Assembly: GCA_003661125.1 (NCBI GenBank)
Contig: QMVO01000139.1
Location: 1 to 5,492, forward strand
DNA from: Methanosarcinales archaeon
Lineage (GTDB): Archaea > Halobacteriota > Syntropharchaeia > Alkanophagales > Methanospirareceae
Length of the DNA stretch: 5,492 bases
Reading direction: 5' to 3'
Under the pieces are notes generated by a model. It was not told the DNA's origin, did not search any database, and saw only the letters and a program-made list of their open reading frames with translations. Within the stretch, counting starts at the first letter, position 1, and each line of letters opens with the position of its first letter. This document shows, piece after piece, positions 1-4,074 of the stretch. Made by a program: the position numbers and the translations under genes.

Positions 1-835
1 CACGATAGCTACGATCAAGTATTCGCACCTCGTCTCTCGGCAGCGAAAGAATAAGCGAAGGTGAAGAGCCATTAAAGAAGTATATCGTCTGCATCACATC
101 AAATGCTACATACACCTCTTCTGCATCCCTCAGCCAGAGCGAGAGAAGTTCTGCCTGAAGAGGACTCAAATCCTGCGCTTCATCTATCAGACCAAACTGA
201 GCAGATACGGGAAACTTTTCCTCCTCAAGTGCTTCCACGAGCATATCCTCGTATTCATACTTGCCCGATCGCCACTTTTCGTCCTCCCACGCATCATATA
301 TCTCGTAAATCCACGCAGACGCATATCGCTCATTAATCCCAAACCTATCATAAAATTCACGTGAAAAAATAGCTCTTCTAATCTCATCATCATAGATTTT
401 TACTTTCTTTAAAAACTGGAAATACGCCTGCAAACGGTTGCCTAACGCATCACTCACATTGTAGGAGCCTATATAACCATATAACTCAATATCGTCTATT
501 GTGCTGCACGTCTTCTCATACTCTATGCCCATCTCACCAAAAAAGCGACTGGCATCAACCGGCTGGACGAACTGCGAAGGATCTTTCAAATCTAACGCCT
601 GTGCCGCTAAAGAATGAACCGTGCGGAAATACTTCAGTGCATCAACATCCAAGCCATGCTCTTTGAGCTTCTTTATCATGCTCCTCGCCGCCGAGCGCGA
701 AAAGGATGTGCATAAGACCGCATCGGGCTCTGTCCTATCCAGAATCTGAATAAGCTTCTCAGCTAATGTTGTCGTCTTCCCCGTTCCAGGGTGTCCAATT
801 ATATCGATCTGCTTCTGTCCGAATTTCATCACCAT
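1..835 (-). CDS. UvrD/Rep-type superfamily 1 DNA helicase, N-terminal part (runs off left edge)
   Basis: This is an ATP-dependent DNA helicase of the UvrD/Rep/PcrA group, probably used in replication, recombination or repair of the element. The frame stays open from the ATG at 835 to the edge (278 codons, no stop). Visible motifs in order: Walker A GHPGTGKTTT (residues 14-23), motif Ia around CTSFSRSAARSM (42-53), motif Ib TVHSLA (72-77), YEYEDML (193-199), Walker B/motif II IDEAQDLSPLQ (217-227), motif III FDVMQTIYFF (245-254), and the start of motif IV, RSYR, at the edge. The second RecA half (motifs V and VI) lies outside. The start is supported by AGGAGGGAGA at 850-841; GTG 832 or ATG 829 are alternatives. 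It overlaps the upstream gene by 77 bases and is probably co-translated with it. Motif III has FD where GD is usual, a small deviation. The family call is secure; the precise subfamily is not. Confidence 0.93.
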   Translation of the reverse strand, partial: MVMKFGQKQIDIIGHPGTGKTTTLAEKLIQILDRTEPDAVLCTSFSRSAARSMIKKLKEHGLDVDALKYFRTVHSLAAQALDLKDPSQFVQPVDASRFFGEMGIEYEKTCSTIDDIELYGYIGSYNVSDALGNRLQAYFQFLKKVKIYDDEIRRAIFSREFYDRFGINERYASAWIYEIYDAWEDEKWRSGKYEYEDMLVEALEEEKFPVSAQFGLIDEAQDLSPLQAELLSLWLRDAEEVYVAFDVMQTIYFFNGSSPSLILSLPRDEVRILDRSYR

Positions 836-1607
836 TTTCTTCTCCCTCCTCTTCTACATTCTTCTCTTCTACTTCATCCTTCGCAAGCTGCTTCTCAATA
901 TCTATCCCGCACTTATCCGCGGAAATCTCCCAAAAGCGATACCTGCGACCATAAACGCGCAACTGTACTGAATTACCTACAATATAGTCCGAAAGAATTG
1001 AACGCAATTTTCTCTTACTAAAACCCATCTTCTCCGCTATGGTATCCGTTGAACAATATATCCTACTATCCCTCAACAAAAGCGTATATGGCAATACCGC
1101 CCCCTTTGCGTCTTCAACTATCCGACACTCACTCACATAGTTCAAAAATTTCTCCGCTACTTCTTCCTCCTCCGATACCTCGTTCACTTTATTGCCCGTA
1201 TCAAGCCAATACTGCAATAGCTCTTCCCAATCCTTCTGGCTTATCCTCAGTACTTTGCCCATACGAAGAAGATACTTGCGTAATGTCGTTGGTGTTAAAA
1301 GCTGCCCTTCCGTAAATGATAATGTATGCCCTCCAAGTTGCACCCGGAGAAACAAGGAACCGCCTTGTATGATTTCTACGCGCTCTGTCATGGGGATTAG
1401 GTCATCTACTTTTTCAACTTCATGTATCTCCTGTTTTATCTCTTTTATGAACCCTGCACGCTCCAGAACTTTCATGTCGCTCCTAAGATTATCATCAACT
1501 TCGTATATGATCTCCGGGTCTGTCGGCGTAGATACTACTCTGTATTTGCCTCTTAGGAAGTATATGTCATCTAGAGGGATGTCTTCCTTTAGCACAACGA
1601 ATCGCAT
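759..1607 (-). CDS. Putative replication-associated protein with C-terminal winged-helix-like region (282 aa)
   Basis: I do not recognise a named family with certainty. Residues 1-56 form a short beta-rich segment ending in a conserved-looking LERAGFIKEI. Residues 96-138 (LSFTEGQLLTPTTLRKYLL onward, then ISQKDWEELLQYWLDTG) and residues 150-228 (an EKFLNYVSECRI helix, a DSRIYCSTDTIAEKMGFSKRKLRSIL region, then a YGRRYRFWEI wing) recall the C-terminal DNA-binding regions of phage and archaeal-virus primase/helicase proteins. No ATPase or primase motif is visible, so it may be a separate DNA-binding partner of the helicase. The tail from about residue 244 is acidic. GGGAGGTG at 1625-1618, 10 bases upstream, supports the ATG at 1607. 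It sits 37 bases after the AbrB gene, and its last 77 bases overlap the helicase. That the gene is real is nearly certain; its function is inferred. Confidence 0.85.
   Translation of the reverse strand: MRFVVLKEDIPLDDIYFLRGKYRVVSTPTDPEIIYEVDDNLRSDMKVLERAGFIKEIKQEIHEVEKVDDLIPMTERVEIIQGGSLFLRVQLGGHTLSFTEGQLLTPTTLRKYLLRMGKVLRISQKDWEELLQYWLDTGNKVNEVSEEEEVAEKFLNYVSECRIVEDAKGAVLPYTLLLRDSRIYCSTDTIAEKMGFSKRKLRSILSDYIVGNSVQLRVYGRRYRFWEISADKCGIDIEKQLAKDEVEEKNVEEEGEENGDEIRTEADRYNWTPWNGEDDNIS
841..850 (-). promoter_or_regulatory. Ribosome binding site of the helicase, inside the upstream gene
   Basis: On the minus strand this reads AGGAGGGAGA, with its GGAGG core about 9 bases before the ATG at 835. It decides the helicase start. 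It lies within the codons for the Glu/Gly-rich tail of the upstream protein (residues about 252-256), so the acidic tail and the ribosome binding site share the same bases. Confidence 0.75.
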
Positions 1608-1644
1608 CGGCTTGTTACACCTCCCACTCTCGCCCTGCCCATAC

Positions 1645-1815
1645 TCACTCCGCTAAGAGTTCAATCACTAACCGCACACCGTCGCTCTTCAATACCACTT
1701 CGCGTCCGACAGTCCACCCGTTTATCTTCGCGAACTCTTTGGGTAACCCTATCACATAGCTGCCACCGAATTTCGTAATCTTCCTCTTCCCGATAGTTAT
1801 CAACTTTTCAGTCAT
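1645..1815 (-). CDS. AbrB/SpoVT-family swapped-hairpin DNA-binding protein (56 aa)
   Basis: A small transcription factor of the AbrB/MazE/SpoVT swapped-hairpin fold, which binds AT-rich operators as a dimer. The whole protein is one domain: RKITKFGGSYVIGLPKEF (residues 11-28) carries the family's K-I-T-K-x-G-x-S and LPKE pattern, followed by GWTVGREVVLKSDGVRLVI (33-51), the second beta half. An upstream in-frame ATG at 1857 would give 70 aa, but it lies before the TATA box at 1846-1837. The ATG at 1815 sits at the expected transcription start, so the mRNA is probably leaderless and the protein 56 aa. It is the first gene of the leftward operon with the 282-aa protein and the helicase, and probably autoregulates that operon and perhaps the divergent genes. 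It could also be the antitoxin-like half of a toxin pair, but no toxin (PIN, MazF, RelE) lies next to it. Confidence 0.9.
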   Translation of the reverse strand: MTEKLITIGKRKITKFGGSYVIGLPKEFAKINGWTVGREVVLKSDGVRLVIELLAE

Positions 1816-1836
1816 ATTATCATGGTAAGATTTTTG

Positions 1837-1846
1837 TATATATAAA
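1837..1846 (-). promoter_or_regulatory. Archaeal TATA box of the leftward operon
   Basis: The minus strand reads TTTATATATA from 1846 to 1837. The centre lies about 26 bases before the A of the ATG at 1815, the usual archaeal TATA-to-start-site distance, so transcription should begin at or next to the AbrB start codon. The core TATATATA is symmetric, so it could also act rightward, with a start near 1867. Confidence 0.75.
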
Positions 1847-1894
1847 GGTAACTTCAAGCGTTGGAAATATAGAGTTTTTGTAGGAGTGAAGAAA

Positions 1895-1978
1895 ATGAGA
1901 TTAGAGATATATAGTTCTTATAGAAAAATACAGAGAAGAAGACTTCTTTATGTATTTTTTGGAAAGAGCCTTGCATAG
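1895..1978 (+). CDS. Possible 27-aa small ORF in the divergent region
   Basis: A short frame of 27 codons ending in TAG lies in the AT-rich region. It begins MRLEIYSSYRKIQRRRLL and has a cluster of basic residues (RKIQRRR). The sole supporting signal is AGGAGTGA at 1882-1889, five bases before the ATG. The symmetric TATA at 1837-1846, if active rightward, would start an RNA near 1867 and include this ribosome binding site. Nothing shows conservation, the length is close to chance expectation, and the sequence could simply be control DNA. It is reported because spacing and strand agree with a translated leader or small regulator. Confidence 0.2.
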   Translation: MRLEIYSSYRKIQRRRLLYVFFGKSLA

Positions 1979-1999
1979 AGCTTGTTTTTGACTTATGTC

Positions 2000-2008
2000 T
2001 TATATACC
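2000..2008 (+). promoter_or_regulatory. Possible rightward TATA box without an obvious gene
   Basis: TTATATACC here closely matches the promoter of the gene at 2948, both sharing TTATATACCC. A start site would fall near 2030. Only a 7-codon frame (ATG at 2030, MRKCKIL) follows, so any transcript would be a leader, a regulatory RNA or a long 5' end of the downstream operon. Confidence 0.25.
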
Positions 2009-2045
2009 CCAGTGGAAGTATAAGTGGATATGAGAAAATGTAAAA

Positions 2046-2060
2046 TTCTATAATATAGAA
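2046..2060. repeat. 15-base palindrome TTCTATA-A-TATAGAA
   Basis: The two 7-base arms are perfectly complementary around a single A. A looser TTCT-TAT-AGAA copy lies at 1915-1925. Symmetric AT-rich sites of this kind suit a dimeric regulator such as the AbrB-type protein encoded next door; binding is inference. Confidence 0.5.
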
Positions 2061-2104
2061 AATATATAGGGGTATAATTTTGGGGTAACCTTTTTGGAGC
2101 CGAT

Positions 2105-2129
2105 TGTCTCATGTCTCATGTGTCTCATG
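2105..2129 (+). repeat. Three direct copies of TGTCTCATG
   Basis: Identical 9-base copies begin at 2105, 2112 and 2121. The first two overlap by two bases and the third directly abuts the second. The array stands out in otherwise AT-rich DNA. It could be an iteron-like replication-initiator site, a tandem operator, or a simple local duplication. Confidence 0.7.
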
Positions 2130-2218
2130 TTATTTTTTGAAAAATATACCCTATGTATTTTCCTATAGTAGAATTGTGCATTATTACTCTTAATAGAATT
2201 CGTGTTATCGGTACTGAT

Positions 2219-2235
2219 ACGGGGCTGCGCCCCGT
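2219..2235. repeat. Perfect GC-rich hairpin ACGGGGC-TGC-GCCCCGT
   Basis: Seven perfect base pairs enclose a three-base loop. It is the only strongly GC-rich stretch in the control region and sits immediately before the TTAAAAAA box at 2236. Neither strand has a T-run directly after the stem, so it does not look like an intrinsic terminator. A protein-binding site, a DNA cruciform at an origin, or an inserted palindromic element are all possible. Confidence 0.7.
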
Positions 2236-2243
2236 TAAAAAAC
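2236..2243 (+). promoter_or_regulatory. Candidate TATA box of the rightward operon
   Basis: TTAAAAAA lies 51 bases before the ATG at 2287. It predicts a transcription start near 2265 and a leader of about 22 bases carrying AGGGGGT (2271-2277) as ribosome binding site. The flanking CTTATC copies at 2246 and 2252 are inverted relative to GATAAG at 2279, which may be an operator. The box is weaker than those at 1846 and 2916. Confidence 0.4.
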
Positions 2244-2286
2244 TTCTTATCCTTATCCGTCTATAATAATAGGGGGTAGATAAGAC

Positions 2287-2475
2287 ATGACCATATCAAT
2301 TGAAGAAAAAGAGAAGGAAATATCGATAAGAGCGAGGAGAGGGAGCGCGATAATCGGAGATAGGGGCAGGAGAATCACAGTTATAGGCGTATGGAGCGGT
2401 AGCGAATTAAAAGAGTTGGTGGATGTAGTTGAGAAAGTTAGAAAGCGGCACTTATTGGTGGAGCGAGAGGATTAG
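2287..2475 (+). CDS. Small protein of unknown function (62 aa), first gene of rightward operon
   Basis: I do not recognise this protein. It is highly charged, with a predicted beta-rich first part (EISIRARRGSAIIGDRGRRI then TVIGVWSG, residues 11-38) and a C-terminal helix (ELKELVDVVEKVRKR, 40-54). Many Arg and Lys residues would suit nucleic acid or protein binding, but no motif proves it. AGGGGGT at 2271-2277, nine bases ahead, supports the ATG start. The frame ends with TAG at 2473, and the next gene continues in the same frame 27 bases later. The strand-then-helix layout resembles that of the protein encoded at 4500. Placement next to the control region suggests it is made early and under the same regulation as the divergent operon. 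Confidence 0.7.
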   Translation: MTISIEEKEKEISIRARRGSAIIGDRGRRITVIGVWSGSELKELVDVVEKVRKRHLLVERED

Positions 2476-2502
2476 CAGTGGTTAAAAAACGAAAGAATAA
2501 AA

Positions 2503-2856
2503 ATGAAACAAATAAAAATTACAGAGTTGGACAGGATAGCGGAGCGTGTGGAGACAATCCCGATTGCGGCAGTTTTTGTACTGCGGAACGAATACGATAA
2601 TGATTGGAAGTGCATTACCGATAGCGAGGAGATACATGAATGGATAGAGTTTGCGAAGGAGTGCGGGGGTTGCGAGGTCAGGTTGCATTACGAGCCTGTG
2701 GATGATGCTTTTGTGATGGGGATACATACGAATCCGGTTTCAAAAGAGACAGTATACGAAGCTGCGAAAGAAGAGACGAAGAGGGAATTTTTGAGTGTGT
2801 CTAACCGCGTAGGGAGGAGATATGAGGATGGGGAAGGGTGGGTATGGTATGGGTAA
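2503..2856 (+). CDS. Protein of unknown function (117 aa)
   Basis: I do not recognise a family. The product is soluble and acidic, with a hydrophobic strand IPIAAVFVLR (residues 19-28), a helix around EEIHEWIEFAKECG (42-55), a second strand pair (CEVRLHYEP and AFVMGIHTNP, 57-78), a long helix (83-97) and a Trp/Tyr-rich end GWVWYG (112-117). This alternation suggests a small alpha/beta fold. Cys37, Cys54 and Cys57 do not form a recognisable metal site. No ribosome binding site lies just before the ATG; the upstream bases are A-rich. It is in the same frame as the preceding gene, separated by one TAG. It is probably co-transcribed with the 62-aa gene. The last codons form one arm of a 12-base inverted repeat whose other arm lies by the next promoter. 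Confidence 0.75.
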   Translation: MKQIKITELDRIAERVETIPIAAVFVLRNEYDNDWKCITDSEEIHEWIEFAKECGGCEVRLHYEPVDDAFVMGIHTNPVSKETVYEAAKEETKREFLSVSNRVGRRYEDGEGWVWYG

Positions 2857-2934
2857 GGATATGTTCGGTTTGTGGACATATACAGAAAAATAGGAAAGTG
2901 TATAGTTATCGCAGGTTTTATATACCCATACCAT
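2844..2934. repeat. 12-base perfect inverted repeat flanking the internal promoter
   Basis: ATGGTATGGGTA (2844-2855) and TACCCATACCAT (2923-2934) are exact reverse complements separated by 67 bases. The left arm overlaps the last codons and stop of the 117-aa gene. The right arm overlaps the end of the TATA box and the stretch before the start at 2948. It could be a paired operator looping out the promoter, or a readthrough RNA hairpin. Confidence 0.6.
2916..2925 (+). promoter_or_regulatory. Archaeal TATA box for the second small-gene transcript
   Basis: TTTTATATAC preceded by a purine-containing GCAGG is one of the two best TATA boxes here. Its centre is about 27 bases before the GTG at 2948, predicting a leaderless or nearly leaderless mRNA. 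It probably drives the long run of genes from 2948 rightward. Confidence 0.7.
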
Positions 2935-2947
2935 CAACATAGTATTA

Positions 2948-3160
2948 GTGATAGAAATGAAGGGGATAGCGCATGTTATAGGGATAAGTAAAAAGATGGA
3001 GGATACAGATGCGGTGGCATATCTTGAGTACCATAGACACATGCAAACGATAAAGCTTCAGCGGCTGAAAAGGGAAGTAAGCGCTACTGAGGGGGCGATA
3101 GAGACGCTTGAGGAGGAGATAAAGAGGAGGAAAAACGAGGAAAAGGCAAATAGGGAGTGA
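2948..3160 (+). CDS. Small coiled-coil protein (70 aa), probable leaderless GTG start
   Basis: I do not recognise this protein. Residues 1-16 are mildly hydrophobic (IAHVIGISKK), and from about residue 20 to the end it is predicted helical and very charged, with a likely coiled coil over 36-65 (LQRLKREVSATEGAIETLEE onward). It may dimerise or bind another coiled-coil partner. The GTG at 2948 coincides with the start site predicted from the TATA box at 2916-2925. The ATG at 2957, three codons in, is the alternative, and neither has a ribosome binding site ahead, as expected for leaderless translation. It is the first gene of the second transcript, followed seven bases later by the 80-aa gene. 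I assign no function. Confidence 0.7.
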   Translation: MIEMKGIAHVIGISKKMEDTDAVAYLEYHRHMQTIKLQRLKREVSATEGAIETLEEEIKRRKNEEKANRE

Positions 3161-3166
3161 TGTGGA

Positions 3167-3409
3167 ATGGAGTGGGATGAAGTTTTGGAGAAGTATGGTG
3201 ATGTGAAGGTAAAGTTTAGTAGTTACTACAAGTACACATTCACATTCAAGGGCAAGACCGAGAATAACGAAGAAGTAATATGCCATGTGGGTTGGACTCC
3301 AGATGACATATATGAAGTTAGCGTAGATACGAAGGAGATAACGATTAGGGAATTGGATCCGGACGAGATAGAGATAAACGGTAAGGTGGTGTATACGGAC
3401 CGGTGGTGA
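3167..3409 (+). CDS. Small acidic beta-rich protein of unknown function (80 aa)
   Basis: I do not recognise a family. After a short N-terminal helix (EWDEVLEKYG) the sequence alternates strands: KVKFSSYYKYTFTFKG (14-29), EEVICHVGW (35-43), IYEVSVDTKEITIREL (48-63), EIEINGKVVYTDRW (67-80). This suggests an all-beta sandwich or barrel. It is strongly acidic and has no metal or catalytic motif. GGGAGTGAT at 3153-3161, overlapping the end of the previous gene, supports the ATG at 3167. It lies in the run of co-directional small genes, with a 58-base A-rich gap before the next gene, the largest gap within the run. Small acidic viral proteins sometimes mimic DNA or block host factors; nothing here shows that directly. 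Confidence 0.75.
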   Translation: MEWDEVLEKYGDVKVKFSSYYKYTFTFKGKTENNEEVICHVGWTPDDIYEVSVDTKEITIRELDPDEIEINGKVVYTDRW

Positions 3410-3423
3410 GGGCATATACGAGC

Positions 3424-3452
3424 GAGAAAAAACGAAAAAATGAAAAAATAAA
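3424..3452 (+). other. A-rich spacer resembling the spacer at 2481-2518
   Basis: The largest internal gap of the second gene run holds an A-rich stretch containing AAAAAACGAAA. The same 11 bases occur at 2485-2495, just before the 117-aa gene. It may be an AU-rich translation enhancer or standby site, or a simple low-complexity spacer. Confidence 0.35.
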
Positions 3453-3467
3453 AGAGGTGATGGTAAG

Positions 3468-3668
3468 ATGAATAATGTAGAAGAGGTATTGCGGAAATTG
3501 GAAGATTTAGTGGAAACCTATAGATATCGGATAGAACAAAAAGAAGCAGAGCTGAAAGTGACTGAGAACAGTGAGAAAAGACATCACCTAACGGGGTATG
3601 TAGTGGGAACACTACGAGCTAAGTGGGACCTACAAGATTTAATAAGCGAGATAAAGAAGGGGTGTTGA
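3468..3668 (+). CDS. Small helical protein (66 aa), distant member of the repeated helical family
   Basis: The product is predicted to be two helices. The first is a charged amphipathic helix (NNVEEVLRKLEDLVETYRYR, 2-21, continuing to about 34). The second (HLTGYVVGTLRAKWDLQDLI, 40-59) has a central Gly that lines up with the Gly of YHxG in the proteins encoded at 4202 and 4714. The order (helix with L-x-x-L repeats, His/Lys-rich turn, Gly-containing helix ending in an Ile-rich stretch) matches theirs, but identity is weak, so membership is tentative. AGAGGTGAT at 3453-3461 gives a firm start at 3468. It ends in TGA five bases before the SH3-like gene, so the two are probably co-translated. 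Function unknown; such helical hairpins often mediate dimerisation or bind a partner. Confidence 0.75.
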   Translation: MNNVEEVLRKLEDLVETYRYRIEQKEAELKVTENSEKRHHLTGYVVGTLRAKWDLQDLISEIKKGC

Positions 3669-3673
3669 GATAA

Positions 3674-3910
3674 ATGAGCATAATATTTGACTGTGTGAAG
3701 GAGAACAACGAGGAAGCGAAGAGGAAATTTCCGAGAGGGAAACGTGTTGTTGTATCCACAAGTGAGGTTCAAGGTAAAGGAGTTGTGATAGATATGTGGG
3801 ATGCGCGCTCAATTGACGAGTTCTTTCCGACAATATATGTTCGTTTGGACGATGGAAAAGAAGTAGCAGTGCCGTCTATTGCTGTTAGTCCGGTTGAGGA
3901 GGTGAAGTAA
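3674..3910 (+). CDS. Small SH3-like beta-barrel candidate (78 aa)
   Basis: After a charged N-terminus, the core (RGKRVVVSTSEVQGKGVVID, residues 21-40; then TIYVRLDDGKEVAVPSIAVS, 53-72) shows the strand-Gly-strand-turn pattern of small SH3/KOW-like barrels, with a YVRLDDGKEVAVP hairpin typical of that fold. Such barrels bind RNA, DNA or proteins. The layout is shared with the protein encoded at 5284 (basic first strand, GxxG turn, VR strand, final strand with Glu-Val), suggesting a pair of relatives. The ATG follows the previous stop by five bases, with a weaker GGGGTG signal. Its last codons (VEEVK) form the GAGGAGGTGA ribosome binding site of the next gene, a direct coupling. Fold is inferred from pattern; function unknown. 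Confidence 0.72.
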   Translation: MSIIFDCVKENNEEAKRKFPRGKRVVVSTSEVQGKGVVIDMWDARSIDEFFPTIYVRLDDGKEVAVPSIAVSPVEEVK

Positions 3911-3912
3911 AA

Positions 3913-4074
3913 ATGAAAGCATGGGCTTTAAAAAGTCCTTATGATGGGCATCTCATAGAAGTTCATGGGGATGAAGGTAGAGCAATGCGTTCTGCTATCA
4001 TGCACAAGATTTATAATGGTTGGGATGTTAAGGTAGTGGATGTCGAAGTGAGAGAGGTGAAAAAGAGGAAATGA
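3913..4074 (+). CDS. Small alpha/beta protein of unknown function (53 aa)
   Basis: An open frame of 53 codons with one of the best ribosome binding sites in the window: GAGGAGGTGA at 3896-3905, seven bases before the ATG and inside the previous gene. The sequence suggests strand-helix-strand: KAWALKSP and HLIEVHG, then GDEGRAMRSAIMHKI (residues 19-33), then WDVKVVDVEVREV (37-49), ending in a basic tail KKRK. I do not recognise a family. The layout is that of a very small regulatory or host-interaction protein. It overlaps the next gene by ATGA at 4071-4074, so translation of the two is coupled. That it is a gene is well supported by ribosome binding site, overlap and position, even though it is short. 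Confidence 0.75.
   Translation: MKAWALKSPYDGHLIEVHGDEGRAMRSAIMHKIYNGWDVKVVDVEVREVKKRK

Larger units (their letters stand above)
1816..2286. other. AT-rich divergent intergenic control region
   Basis: About 470 bases between the leftward AbrB operon and the rightward small-gene operon. Apart from the doubtful 27-codon ORF at 1895 I see no convincing gene. It contains the leftward TATA box, T-runs at 1955-1960 and 2133-2138, a 15-base palindrome, three TGTCTCATG repeats, TATACCCC (2003-2010) facing GGGGTATA (2069-2076), a GC-rich hairpin and a rightward TATA-like box. AT-richness, repeats and a position between divergent operons, one of which encodes a helicase, would fit an operator cluster or a replication origin. 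Neither role is proven. Confidence 0.6.

Noticed and set aside
103..336. Plus-strand frame of 77 codons at the left end
   Set aside because: It lies opposite the helicase frame, which has ordered SF1 motifs; this frame is His/Pro/Ser-rich antisense and has no ribosome binding site.
187..393. Minus-strand frame of 68 codons inside the helicase
   Set aside because: It is in another frame on the same strand as the helicase and has no motif of its own.
1..835. Helicase as a CRISPR-associated or defence nuclease-helicase (Cas3- or AddA-like)
   Set aside because: Motifs are ordinary UvrD/Rep type and no nuclease domain is visible in the available part; the missing C-terminal half prevents a further claim.
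1049..1656. Plus-strand frames opposite the 282-aa gene
   Set aside because: Ser/Pro/Thr/Cys-rich antisense shadows without ribosome binding sites.
1816..1857. N-terminal extension of the AbrB gene to the ATG at 1857
   Set aside because: The extension overlaps and lies upstream of the TATA box; the family domain begins after the ATG at 1815.
2105..2129. Repeat array as a CRISPR
   Set aside because: The repeats are 9 bases long with no spacers, and no cas-like gene is present.
2219..2245. GC hairpin as an intrinsic terminator
   Set aside because: No T-run follows the stem on either strand and no gene ends just before it on either side.
2740..3612. Long minus-strand frames, Leu/Tyr/Pro/Ser-rich, with apparent membrane segments
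   Set aside because: They are antisense to several purine-rich plus-strand genes with good ribosome binding sites. The hydrophobic composition is the usual antisense of Glu/Lys-rich codons.
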